Below, in pieces: positions 49,662-58,997 of a DNA stretch of 64,000 nt. A program made the translations under genes and the position numbers. Source of the stretch: Ignatzschineria larvae DSM 13226 (lineage in GTDB: Bacteria > Pseudomonadota > Gammaproteobacteria > Cardiobacteriales > Wohlfahrtiimonadaceae); the NCBI RefSeq assembly GCF_038500265.1, contig NZ_CP150637.1:769501-833500 (forward strand), written 5' to 3'. Within the stretch, counting starts at the first letter, position 1, and the number at the start of each line of letters is the position of its first letter. The notes under the pieces were generated by a model. It was not told the origin of the DNA. It worked only from the letters and a program-made list of their open reading frames with translations, and did not search any database.

Positions 49662-50657
49662 ATGGCTAACTCATCTTTTGTCACAAATTCGGCGTGGAAA
49701 CAGCTCGCCAATCAAAACCCCTTAGTAGAATTTGTCGATGTCGTGCTACGAGGTTACTCGCAGGTGATGTTCCAAAATAATGCACTGACTGGGTTACTCT
49801 TCTTTATTGCAATCGGCTTCGGTTCCTATTTTGAAGGAATGCCGCAAGTAGCGATTGGTTGTCTATTAGGGACCATTGTCGCCACAATTACCGCTTATGT
49901 GAGTAAATTGGATAAAGAATCTTGGCGCGTTGGGCTCTTTGGCTACAATGGCTGTCTTTTAGGCGTTGCACTGCCGGCATTTTTGGATAATACGATCTAT
50001 GTTTGGATGTCGATTATTCTAGGCAGTATTGTCTCTGTGATCTCGACGATTGCCTTAATGGATTTTCTGAAAAAGTGGAAAGTGGCAGCATTAACGGCCC
50101 CTTTTGTGCTCGTTTCTTGGACTATTTTATTAGCAAGTTATAACTTTTTAGGCATTGAGGGCGTATCGCTACCGGCCCCTGAATTTCCGCATCATTATGA
50201 AATTCTTAAACATATTCCGCATAGCGATATTATTGCGGATGTTTTTCGGGGAATCTCTGAAGTTTTTCTCTTTAGTAGCGTCACTGTAGGATTAATCTTC
50301 ACATTAGGATTAGCTGTGAGCTCTATTTGGGCGGCGATCTTTGCAGTTGTGGGCTCACTCTTAGCCTATTCAGTGGCGATTTTTCTAAAAGCAGATGCGG
50401 TGAGTGTACAAACCGGCCTCTACTCATTTAGCGCGGTATTAACGGCGATTGCATTAGGATCAACTTTTAATAAGCCTAATAGTTTCCGAGTGGCTATCTA
50501 TGCCATTGTCGGGGTTATTTTTACCGTTTTTGTGCAAGGAGCACTCGATATTGCCCTTGATCCGCTAGGAATCCCTGCTTTAACGATGCCTTTTGTCCTG
50601 GCTTCTTGGCTCTTCTTAGTGCCGAATAATGACATTATGCCGAAACACCGCCAGTAA
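49662..50657 (+). CDS. yut: Urea transporter (UT family)
   Basis: Trimeric urea channel of the inner membrane, supplying the urease. The 331-residue protein has the two-fold UT repeat: GLFGYNGCLLGVALPAFLDN in the first half and TGLYSFSAVLTAIALGSTF in the second. It also has NNALTGLLFFIAIGFGSYFEG. GAGGAAAG precedes the ATG. Gene order ureABCEFGD-yut matches Yersinia. Only 26 bases separate it from the potassium channel gene. Confidence 0.9.
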   Translation: MANSSFVTNSAWKQLANQNPLVEFVDVVLRGYSQVMFQNNALTGLLFFIAIGFGSYFEGMPQVAIGCLLGTIVATITAYVSKLDKESWRVGLFGYNGCLLGVALPAFLDNTIYVWMSIILGSIVSVISTIALMDFLKKWKVAALTAPFVLVSWTILLASYNFLGIEGVSLPAPEFPHHYEILKHIPHSDIIADVFRGISEVFLFSSVTVGLIFTLGLAVSSIWAAIFAVVGSLLAYSVAIFLKADAVSVQTGLYSFSAVLTAIALGSTFNKPNSFRVAIYAIVGVIFTVFVQGALDIALDPLGIPALTMPFVLASWLFLVPNNDIMPKHRQ

Positions 50658-50683
50658 ATAGACAACCTAGATAATGGATTAGA

Positions 50684-51883
50684 TTGATGCAAGTGAATGG
50701 ATTGATAATGAAGAGAGATGCGATTTATAAATATATTCGCAGTGTGGAATTAGCAAGAGCGCTATTAGCGGTATTGATTCTGATGGATGGCTTATGGATG
50801 GTGGTGCCGCTGCTCTTTAAGCAGGATGTCAGGGCATTAGAACATCATCTTGACTTTGCAAAGTGGATACAATCATTTGATGCATTGCGATTATTAGATA
50901 TCCCCCAATTTGCCATTGGCATCCTCTTTATCATCTTAGCATTTCCGGTCTATCGGGGGCTTCGAATTGGTTGGCTCTTTAGTAGTTTTATGCTCTTTAT
51001 TGTAGTTTTGATGAATCTACTGCTCGCTCGAGAGAATGTCATGATTGGGAGCTTTTCCCTGATTTTACTCATCTATGCGCTAGTGAATTGGAAGCTCTTT
51101 CATCGGCATAGTATCTCAGGGGCAGGATTTGTGGCTATTGTCAGCTTGGCGGCACTCTTAGGGTTTTCTGTGTTTGGGACACTCTATTTAGGCACACACT
51201 TTCAGCCCCACGTGACCGATATCTCTTCTGCCTTTTATTTCGCATTAGTCTGTATGACGACGGTAGGGTTTGGCGATATTGTGCCGATTAGCGTGGAAGC
51301 GAGACTCTTTACGGTCTCCATCGTTATTTTAGGGATCACGATGTTTACAACGTCGATCGTGTATGTATTAGGTGTATTTGCAAAAGATACCCGCGCAATC
51401 GTGGGAAAAAGGTTATTTAGAATGAAGGATCATTACGTTATCGTGGGCGCAAGTCCGCTCTCTCTCCATACTTATTACGGTCTTAGAAAACGGGATCTAA
51501 ATGTGATGGTGCTCTGTCGAGAATCGGAGAAGGATCGCTATCCTGCCGGCATTAATATCGTGACCGCAGAGCAGGTGAATAAAGAGAGTTTAAATGAAGT
51601 CAATCTCAGTAGTGCTAAAGCGGTTTTTGTGCTCGGAAACTCGGATGCTGAAAATATCTTAACGGTATTAGCAGCGAAAGAGTTAGTGGGCGCAAATATC
51701 AAAAGCATTCTGCTCGTGAATGATGACCAAAATTATGACAATATGAAATTGTTACATCCCGATCTTCTGATTTCACTCAGTACCTTAGGCAGTGAAGTCC
51801 TACTCAAGATGCTCTTTGGAGAGAGCATTGATAATCAGATTATGGAAAATCTTCTCTTCTCAAATAATATTTTAGAGTCTTAA
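50684..51883 (+). CDS. Kch-like potassium channel with RCK/TrkA-N domain
   Basis: A 399-residue channel. The N-terminal half has about five or six hydrophobic helices, then the pore helix and selectivity filter CMTTVGFGDIVPISVE (about 199-214). A cytosolic TrkA-N/RCK-like domain (about 245-375) with HYVIVGASPLSLHTYYGL follows. Organisation matches E. coli Kch. A start at 50708 is equally plausible. The 26-bp gap to the urea channel suggests cotranscription. Potassium flux could balance charge during ammonia or ammonium release, which is inference. Confidence 0.85.
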   Translation: MMQVNGLIMKRDAIYKYIRSVELARALLAVLILMDGLWMVVPLLFKQDVRALEHHLDFAKWIQSFDALRLLDIPQFAIGILFIILAFPVYRGLRIGWLFSSFMLFIVVLMNLLLARENVMIGSFSLILLIYALVNWKLFHRHSISGAGFVAIVSLAALLGFSVFGTLYLGTHFQPHVTDISSAFYFALVCMTTVGFGDIVPISVEARLFTVSIVILGITMFTTSIVYVLGVFAKDTRAIVGKRLFRMKDHYVIVGASPLSLHTYYGLRKRDLNVMVLCRESEKDRYPAGINIVTAEQVNKESLNEVNLSSAKAVFVLGNSDAENILTVLAAKELVGANIKSILLVNDDQNYDNMKLLHPDLLISLSTLGSEVLLKMLFGESIDNQIMENLLFSNNILES

Positions 51884-52020
51884 TTCTTTAATTATTAATA
51901 AATTTGATCACATTAATAATGTTAATGATTTTTTGAATGCTTCAACCTTGATCCATTCATTGATTAGTTCATTCATCAACCATTTATCCGCATCGCTCAA
52001 CGATTGAGAAACCTCTATAT

Positions 52021-53274
52021 ATGAAAGATTTTACCATTATCATCTTTGTCTTAGTCTATATTGCCATGGCTTTTGGCCGTATTCCTTGGATCAAAATCGA
52101 CCGCACCGGTGCCGCTGTTGCCGGGGCATTAGCGATGATTGGTATTGGGGCATTAACACCACAAGTGGCTTGGGATTCTATCGATTATAGTGCGGTGGGA
52201 TTACTCTTTGGCTTAATGGTGGTCTCTGCTTCCTTTACCGTTGCCGGCTTTTATCATAAAGTGGCGCATAAAATTGCAACACTGCCTTTATCGCCCAATA
52301 AGCTATTGGCGATCTTTATCGTGGTCGGCGCAGGGCTTGCTTCGATCTTAACCAATGATGTGGTGGTTGTGGCAATGACACCGCTTTTAGTGTCGATTAC
52401 CTTAGCGCGCGGTTTAAATCCGATTCCTTTCCTCTTAGGTTTCTGTTTTGCTGCGAATAATGGTGCCGCAGGTTCATTAATTGGGAGCCCGAAAAATATG
52501 ATCACAGCGCAGACCCTCGATCTCTCTTTCTCGGGGATTTTGCAAGTTACCGGTATTCCTGTATTGCTCTCATTAGGGGTTACTTGGGCGGTTGTGGCAT
52601 TTCTCTATCGAAATCGTTGGTACTTGATGACGAGTAAAAAAGGGGAAGCGCCGGAACAGACCGCCGGTTTTGTGGCTTTTGATCGTTGGGAGACAATTAA
52701 GGCCGGCATTGTGATTGTAATTGTGGTGGCGTGTTTTCTCTTAACCCACATTCCGCGAGAAGTGGTGGCGCTTGCGGCGGCGAGTTTCCTCTTACTCAAT
52801 CGGCAGATCGCTTCAAGCGATATGTTAAAGCAGGTGGATGGTAACTTACTATTACTGATTATGGGGCTCTTTATTGTTAATGCTGCACTCTCTCATACCG
52901 GTGCACCGCAAGATATCTTAGATTATCTCTTAAAAGCCGGCATTAATCTCAATCAACCGATCGTACTCTTCTTAGTAACGGCAGTGATGAGTATCTTTGT
53001 CGGGACAACGCCGGCGATTATGCTCTTGATTCAATATGTTCATCCTGAGGGAAATGCTAATGCCCTAGGGGCTGCGCTCATTTTAGGTGCGTGTTTTACG
53101 AGTAATATCTTTATCTTTGGCAGTATCGCCGGCATCACAGCAGTGGAGCAATCGGCAACCCATAATGTGAAAATCTCTTTCTTTGATTTCACGAAGCCAG
53201 GTGGCATTATCTCAATTATCTGTATGGCAATGGCAGTGATTGCCTTATGGGTGAATGATCTGATTGTAGGATAA
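52021..53274 (+). CDS. ArsB/NhaD/SLC13-type ion transporter
   Basis: A 417-residue inner-membrane protein of the ion transporter superfamily, with about 10-12 helices. Family features are the two hairpin motifs AGLASILTNDVVVVAMTPLL and NNGAAGSLIGSPKNMITA, and a second-half VGTTPAIMLLIQYV. It might be a Na+/H+ antiporter or an anion carrier. It follows the channel gene after 137 bp on the same strand, at the edge of the accessory island. A pH or ion-balance role beside a urease would make sense but is not shown. Confidence 0.8.
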   Translation: MKDFTIIIFVLVYIAMAFGRIPWIKIDRTGAAVAGALAMIGIGALTPQVAWDSIDYSAVGLLFGLMVVSASFTVAGFYHKVAHKIATLPLSPNKLLAIFIVVGAGLASILTNDVVVVAMTPLLVSITLARGLNPIPFLLGFCFAANNGAAGSLIGSPKNMITAQTLDLSFSGILQVTGIPVLLSLGVTWAVVAFLYRNRWYLMTSKKGEAPEQTAGFVAFDRWETIKAGIVIVIVVACFLLTHIPREVVALAAASFLLLNRQIASSDMLKQVDGNLLLLIMGLFIVNAALSHTGAPQDILDYLLKAGINLNQPIVLFLVTAVMSIFVGTTPAIMLLIQYVHPEGNANALGAALILGACFTSNIFIFGSIAGITAVEQSATHNVKISFFDFTKPGGIISIICMAMAVIALWVNDLIVG

Positions 53275-53306
53275 TGTGTTGATTTTCTGTACCCCTATCC
53301 AATATA

Positions 53307-53782
53307 GTCAATTGGGTTTAAGAAAACTAGTTTTTAAACAGCTATTGCGGGATTTAAAAGAACATAAACCTGACTCACCAACACTTGCAAGATGCCGAAT
53401 AGAACAGCTTCCTGGCTTTTTACAGCTGATGCGCCGGCATTGAAATAGGTTTAAAAAAGACTAAAAAAAGCCTCTTCAAAAGCTGAGAAATAACGTAATA
53501 TTTTTCGCATTTTTTCTTGAGCGTTGCCCAATATTTTTCAATGGGATTCAGATCAGGAGAATAAGGTGGGAGGAATAATAGCCGATGGCCTGTTCCTGAT
53601 AAAATCACTTTTAATTGAGATTTGCAGTGAAATCTAGCGTTATCCATAACGATAACGCTATTTTTAGGAAGTTCAGGTAGTAACTGATTTGCAAGCCAAA
53701 ACTCAGAAAAATGGCTATCCATTGTTCCTTCATGTCGAAATAAAAAAATAGAGAGTTGTAAAATGTAATTGCTAAAAAACAT
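53307..53782 (-). mobile_element. IS630-family remnant (3' end with terminal repeat)
   Basis: On the minus strand 53420-53782 encodes 120 residues ending in the C-terminal half of an IS630-type transposase: NSVIVMDNARFH with the DDE aspartate, HRLLFLPPYSPDLNPIEKYW with the last acidic residue. The N-terminal half is missing. The element end lies at 53307, preceded by TA at 53305-53306. Its last 145 bp or so are shared with the MITE-like copies at 18208 and 33964. It abuts a decayed IS5-family copy, so it is not functional. Confidence 0.8.
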
Positions 53783-53799
53783 TATAGAATCTCTATTCT

Positions 53800-54561
53800 A
53801 TGCCGCAAACATTATTGAATGACCAACTCTGGTTGAAGATAATACCTATTCTCCTAGATTTAAATATCTATGACAAACCAAATTTAAGAAATATTTTACA
53901 GGTATTTTATTTCGCCTTAAAACAGGTCGCGCTGTCTTCTCGTGTATTTTGGAAAACCTAATAGCGTTTTTAAAGCCTTTAGGTGATGGTTTAAGAGGGA
54001 TAAATTTTCTAAAATATTTAAAATGTCAATTCAAGATCCTGATATGAAATGATTATTCCATCGATGGAACACACATCAGAGCACATTAAAGCAGTGCCCG
54101 ATCTTCTAACTCAGAATTTCAAGCCATTGGCAAAGTACTGGCAAGAATAGCACTAAAATCCATCTTATCATGTAGGCTCACGGCAATTCTCTCGATTATA
54201 TAATTAATGTTGGGGTTGCTCATGATGCAAAAGTAGCGCCGGATCTTTTCGACAAGTTGATTTAAATGAAACTCAATTGCTGAATGTAGATTGAGGATAT
54301 ATATCTGAAAAAATAAGTGAATCTCTAATTCAACAAGGAGTTCTTCCTAATATTCCAAATAAGAAAAATAGTCTATCCAGCAATACTCGAAGGGACTGGC
54401 ACATTTATAAAGTTCGACATTGAGTGGAAAATGCATTTGCAAGACTGAAATATTTTAGAGGTATAGCTACAAGATATGACAAACTAAAACAATATTATGA
54501 AAACAACGTTGCTTTAGATTGTACCTATATTTAGTTGAAATTATGAATGTTCAACAGCCCC
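53800..54561 (+). pseudogene. Decayed IS5-family transposase and right end
   Basis: Translates in pieces into a homolog of the intact transposase at 60320-61075. It begins MPQTLLNDQLWLKIIPIL, continues with LDLNIYDKPNLRNI, and ends with fragments matching RYDKLKQ-YENNVAL. Many stops and frameshifts interrupt it. The right end, ATGAATGTTCAACAGCCCC, is the same terminal repeat as the intact copy and stops at 54561. The left terminal repeat is missing, lost or replaced at the junction with the IS630 remnant. Confidence 0.85.
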
Positions 54562-54676
54562 TACTGTAATATTGATTTAAGTTATAAAATTAGATAATAT
54601 TTGGTTAATTAATTGAATTATTGGGAAAAATAGAGCGTGATGTTGAGTCTACGTTTTAAAAAATTAAAGGTTTTTC

Positions 54677-55630
54677 GTGAATATATTTGCAGTTGTTTGT
54701 CATGGTAATGCTAAAGGACTTTTAGATGTTACGAAGGAGTTCGGGGCTAAATGTTCATGTTTATACAATGATCCCGTTGATTCAAACACTTTTCGAAATG
54801 CCCCTTTTTTAGTGGAGATTAATGATGGTATCAAACCGTGGTTTGCCTCTTTAGCAGATCCTTAGGGGATTTATCTTATTACGGAAAAAGAGGTCTCATT
54901 TAATGAGATGCGTAAGCACTTGCGGAAATTCACATATGTAAAAATACCGAGTCAGCAAGTTCCTGTGATGTTTCGTTTTTATGATCCTAGAGTGTTTTGG
55001 AACTTCTCAGAAGTTATCGATGATTTGCAATTGAGTTGGTTGTTAGGGCCGATAGGGATAGTTGCTAGTAATTATCAAGAGTATCGACAGGATCACTTTG
55101 ACGAAAGACGTAGTAAATATCGACATTCTCGGATGAAAGATAGTTATTTGACGTTATCAGAAGAACAAGAGAGCGCCTTTAATCGTTATTATCAGAATAA
55201 ATTTGAAGATTGCTTATATCGATACATGATTGAGAGAATGGATGTTAATGATTATCTCTCTAAAGATAATAGTTTTCAGCTGCATTTAGATATGCTTTAT
55301 CACGAGTTTGTTAGGGGGAAGGAAATTACCCATCCTTTAGATCGGAAGATGCTTGAAGGGTATAAAGGAGAAACGCGTGATTTTTTGAAAGAGTTTGAAG
55401 AGGATGTTCTAACGTTATCAAAATCTATTAATCAATTTTGTTTAGATAATGAAATCTACGACGGGACATTAATAAAAGGAATAGCGTTGCTTTTTATACG
55501 AGAGAAAATTCTATTTTTTGAAAAAGCTCCCGATATGTGGATTCAAAAGTTAGTTCGTAATAAAAATAGCGGTACGTATAGAGCTAGGATGTTACTACTT
55601 AATGAGTTTGGGACGTTGAAGAATATTTAA
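54677..55630 (+). pseudogene. DUF4123 (type VI effector-adaptor) gene with in-frame amber stop
   Basis: DUF4123 proteins (Tap/TEC adaptors) load effectors onto VgrG spikes of type VI secretion. The 318-codon frame starts at GTG 54677 with AAAGG six bases ahead. It is broken only by a TAG at 54863-54865. Before it lies AVVCHGNAKGLLDV to KPWFASLADP; after it GIYLITEKEVSFNEMRKHLR, then FRFYDPRVFWNF, the family's hallmark. The C-terminal 170 residues are helical and variable. It ends 15 bases before the candidate effector. Read-through, restart at 54908 or loss of function are all possible. Confidence 0.85.
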
Positions 55631-55645
55631 AATAGAGGGAGAGTT

Positions 55646-57508
55646 ATGCATTATAAGCCGTCAGTAGAAGGTTTTGGTCCAGATGATAAGGTGATAAATG
55701 AGAATTCTTCTTCATCGGAAAAAACGCAGAAAAAAGAGAGCAGCAACGCTAATGGTGCTTGTGAAATTTGTGAGCGCATGCAGTGCTTGTGTGAAGTCAT
55801 ATTGACGTTGAAAGATGGTACAGGTGAAGAAAAAGCATTTTATTGGGAGTCTAAAGAAGAGACTCCTATTCCTGATCAAATTTTTCTTATTGATTCGGGG
55901 AAGTCGGCAGATGAGGATGATAAAGAGAAAAATCATACCATTGATTTTGAAATTATTGGTGAGTGTACTGCTGATGAAGAGATTGAAGAGTGTTGTGCGA
56001 TTACCCAGATACATCACACCTTTCCTATGGAATTAGATCATCAGTTGCAGTATAAAAAAGGTTCTTTTACAGAGCTTAAATTTGATCCTGAACACGCCTA
56101 TATTTTGGGATCAATAGATGAGAAAGGGAATATTCGGCCTAAAGGTAATCAGCAATTTAATGCTTATAATCCGTCAGGAAGTCCTCAGCATAAAATGTTG
56201 TTAAAAGAGGTTAAAGATGCTGAAGAACATACCGGTAGTAATTTATTGGATTTAAATATTGTTGATTGGCATCTAAATTTTTTATTTTTGAATAAGCTAG
56301 ATGATTATCCTTTTTCTTTACAGAGTTTACTTGTTTATGAGTGCAACTTAGGCAATCAAGAAGATAGGTATGGTGCTGCTGCTTACACTCAGATTGTCAG
56401 CATGCCTTATTATTCCCAGTCCTTAAATGTAAGTCTTGAGTTTTCAGGAGATAAAGATGATGCAGGGCTGGAATTTAGCTATGTCATTGCTTTAGATAAG
56501 AGCGAAACTACCATTACCTCACCAGAAATAGGGCTAAAAATTCCTTATATTGGGAAGATGTTAAAGAATCTATCCCAAAAAACAGGGTTTAATAAGTTTG
56601 GTGTTAGGGGCGGGCTTAAGCTTCCCAAGATCACTATTTCAGCAAAAGCTGAATTAGCTGATGGTTATTTTTCTTCAAATCAAAGTGAGGAAGAAAATGT
56701 GCAAAAAGGCTTAATCATCAAACGCTCAGGAACCTTTAAAGGAGATCCGATATTAGGTGCCGAGATAGCTTTTGATATTTTAGGGACAGTCTCGAAGTTG
56801 CTTTCTAAAGCCCCAACTCCGCAGACGCAGGCGATTTCATTAGCATTAAATGCAATTAATGTTTTTAATGAAACGGCTGGAATAAGAGACGTTGATGATG
56901 TAATGACTGTTTTGAAAGGGCCTAAGGAATCTTGGTGGAGATTTTGGAGGCTTAGAGCTGCTGCGACAATTTTCCTTCAAGGATCGGTAGATATTGAGGG
57001 AGAGTTGGAATTTAAAGATAGTGGGTTATTAGATTCACCTGAAGATTTTACGCAGAAAAAAGAACAAAAAGATAAAGATATCGATTTTGCGACAGGCTTT
57101 GAGTTAGGTGGAAAGGCTCAGTTTGGAATTTATGGTGGAGCTTGGGCTGAAGGTCGTATATTGGGGTTTGGAGCGGGCGCTGGTGCGGCTATGAAGGCTG
57201 TGGTTATTTGGAAATTGCTTTATAAATTAGAAGCACAGCAAATAACGGGATGGTATGAAGGGTTTGAGCTAACTATAAAAGGTGAAGCTGCTGTTGGTGA
57301 TATAGACAGGGGGACAGGGAATGCTAATAGTGCAGATCCTTCATTAAAGTTGGAGGTTGGAGGAATAAGTTTGGGTGGCGAAGGGTATACGGCGTCAATA
57401 TCTGGTGGGGTTGAGATGAAATTAACCTCTATTAGCGGGCATATTGACACGAAAGTGTTTATTCCTGGGGAAAGTAAAAGCAGCCCCTGTTTAATTTATG
57501 AATTTTAA
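55646..57508 (+). CDS. Candidate type VI secretion effector, unknown family
   Basis: I do not recognise the family of this 620-residue protein. It has no signal peptide. Residues 1-37 are low-complexity, then comes a cysteine cluster C39-x2-C42-x4-C47-x-C49. Residues 50-300 look beta-rich. A hydrophobic helical patch, ILGAEIAFDILGTVSKLL, lies at about 373-390. The last 160 residues alternate Gly-rich strands (GGKAQFGIYGGAWAEGRI, GEGYTASISGGVEM). GGGAGAG precedes the ATG. The upstream DUF4123 gene suggests export by a type VI system. The toxic activity, if any, cannot be read from sequence. Confidence 0.7.
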   Translation: MHYKPSVEGFGPDDKVINENSSSSEKTQKKESSNANGACEICERMQCLCEVILTLKDGTGEEKAFYWESKEETPIPDQIFLIDSGKSADEDDKEKNHTIDFEIIGECTADEEIEECCAITQIHHTFPMELDHQLQYKKGSFTELKFDPEHAYILGSIDEKGNIRPKGNQQFNAYNPSGSPQHKMLLKEVKDAEEHTGSNLLDLNIVDWHLNFLFLNKLDDYPFSLQSLLVYECNLGNQEDRYGAAAYTQIVSMPYYSQSLNVSLEFSGDKDDAGLEFSYVIALDKSETTITSPEIGLKIPYIGKMLKNLSQKTGFNKFGVRGGLKLPKITISAKAELADGYFSSNQSEEENVQKGLIIKRSGTFKGDPILGAEIAFDILGTVSKLLSKAPTPQTQAISLALNAINVFNETAGIRDVDDVMTVLKGPKESWWRFWRLRAAATIFLQGSVDIEGELEFKDSGLLDSPEDFTQKKEQKDKDIDFATGFELGGKAQFGIYGGAWAEGRILGFGAGAGAAMKAVVIWKLLYKLEAQQITGWYEGFELTIKGEAAVGDIDRGTGNANSADPSLKLEVGGISLGGEGYTASISGGVEMKLTSISGHIDTKVFIPGESKSSPCLIYEF

Positions 57509-57518
57509 AGGGATAAGA

Positions 57519-58505
57519 ATGAAAAAAAGAATCATTTTACTAATAGTGGGTCTTGTTTTGTTTTTAGGAATTATAGGTGGATATGTTTTTATGAGAAAGA
57601 ATGATGAAACTGATGTAGTTTATGTGGTTAGTTATCGTTATGAGAGAATGTACTGCAATTTTTTAGTTAACAATATTCCTGTCCATACATCAGTTGGTAA
57701 AGATCTAACGATTCAATGGAGCTTTATGGATCGTATAGGAATGCTCTTAAAAGAAGGGCACAACACGATAGGCATTGAAGGAGTAGATTTAACAAACGCT
57801 GATAGTAGTTCATTTTGTGAGATGAGTGTTAGTGCGTATGTCTATAACCCTAAAGATGAAACAGTAGAGAGTAGAGAGGTTACTTCTTTACGCTTAACTT
57901 ATGATAAAGATGGCATATTTTCCATTGCGGAGAGTAAAGATTATAATGAGCCTCATTTGACTTCTAAACCAAGGCTTAAAAACATGGATTATGCTTTTTA
58001 TTATAAGAGCAATAAAGACTTACAGAATAATGTTCTGGCTACTCGCTTGCTTGAAATAAAACATCCTTTTAGAACTCACACATGGAAATATAAATCTGAG
58101 CCTTTTATTGATACTCTAGATAATAGAGAAAAACTGTGGCGGAAATACGAAGAGCTTGCCTATGTCTTTAAAAAGAAGAATTACCAAAATTTGGTTAATT
58201 CGATGATGCCAGGAATAGTAGAAACAGAGAATTATCAAGGAAATCTCATTGAGCGGAGCTGGGAAAAAAGTGTTTTAGGTAATTACGTCGATTTGTGGGG
58301 GGCGGATGGTTATGATGTTTATTTAAAAGATAAAGATCATGTGGAGTTGATTATTAGTCCTGGTGGTGAATTATTCAGATTCAGAATGAAAGGGGATGTT
58401 AGCGCTATAAGTTCTCCTCTTACAATAACCACATCTTTAGGAGAAGAGTATTCAATTAATAAAACATTTACCCTTGTCGATGGGGAAATTGTTGTTGCAT
58501 ATTAA
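57519..58505 (+). CDS. Membrane-anchored partner of the candidate effector (possible immunity protein)
   Basis: I do not recognise this family. From the ATG at 57519, preceded by AAAGGGA, it encodes 328 residues; an in-frame ATG at 57498 overlaps the effector end and lacks a ribosome site. One N-terminal helix, IILLIVGLVLFLGIIGGYVF, anchors it with the rest in the periplasm. That part is beta-rich and contains CNFLVNNIPVHTSVG and LLKEGHNTIGIEG. Being 10 bases after an adaptor-linked effector and facing the periplasm, it could neutralise a periplasm-active toxin. This is inference from position. Confidence 0.6.
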   Translation: MKKRIILLIVGLVLFLGIIGGYVFMRKNDETDVVYVVSYRYERMYCNFLVNNIPVHTSVGKDLTIQWSFMDRIGMLLKEGHNTIGIEGVDLTNADSSSFCEMSVSAYVYNPKDETVESREVTSLRLTYDKDGIFSIAESKDYNEPHLTSKPRLKNMDYAFYYKSNKDLQNNVLATRLLEIKHPFRTHTWKYKSEPFIDTLDNREKLWRKYEELAYVFKKKNYQNLVNSMMPGIVETENYQGNLIERSWEKSVLGNYVDLWGADGYDVYLKDKDHVELIISPGGELFRFRMKGDVSAISSPLTITTSLGEEYSINKTFTLVDGEIVVAY

Positions 58506-58517
58506 TTTTTTTTAATA

Positions 58518-58550
58518 AGAAAAACCGTAAATAACTTGCGTCATTTACGG
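58518..58550 (-). terminator. Hairpin after the partner gene, terminator on minus strand
   Basis: CCGTAAAT/ATTTACGG, 8-bp stem with a 10-base loop; T residues follow it only on the minus strand, so it would stop transcripts from the iron-transport side. Confidence 0.6.
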
Positions 58551-58694
58551 CTCTCTTATAGATTAGCTCTATCGGTTTGACAGAGATCCGACCCTCTCTC
58601 AAACTACTTTAACAGCCCAAGCAAGGCGATTAAAGCAAGCTCTAACCGAAATAATATCATTATAACGATATTAATCAAGGAATAGGGATGAGAG

Positions 58695-58770
58695 AACCGA
58701 GATCTGACGAGTCGCATAAGCGGTTTTTTGTGCCTGAAATAAATGATAACGCCGTAATAGGGGGCGTTTT
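58695..58770 (+). terminator. Two hairpins with T tracts downstream of the effector cassette
   Basis: AACCG/CGGTT (58695-58725) followed by six T residues, and AACGCC/GGCGTT (58748-58768) followed by TT. Either could end the cassette transcript. Confidence 0.45.
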
Positions 58771-58804
58771 AGAAGTTCGATAAGTTATCCGAATATTGTT
58801 CGCT

Positions 58805-58985
58805 CAACTGAAAAGTTTTTCGTATATGAGGGCAACTTAGATAACCAAGAAGATAGATATGGTGCTTCTTCTTATACTCAGATTGTCAGCATGCCTTATT
58901 GCCTTCAAGTTTAGATGAAGAAAAAATCGAGAAGAAAGGCTTAATCGTTAAAAGATCAGGGACTTTTAAGGGGGATCCGCCAACT
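58805..58985 (+). pseudogene. Collapsed fragment of a second effector copy
   Basis: Bases 58830-58905 encode YEGNLDNQEDRYGASSYTQI, matching the intact effector at about residues 229-248, followed by VSMPY. After a junction the other frame reads EKKGLIVKRSGTFKGDP, matching residues about 353-369. Roughly 270 bp present in the intact gene are deleted between them, at a short TTATT repeat, with loss of frame. Both ends of the gene are missing. It abuts the iron-binding protein gene on the other strand. Confidence 0.85.
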
Positions 58986-58997
58986 AAGGCAAACTCA

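Noticed and set aside
53420-53782. 120-residue transposase as a complete gene
   Set aside because: Only the C-terminal half of an IS630 transposase is present; the first residues are encoded by unrelated junction sequence.
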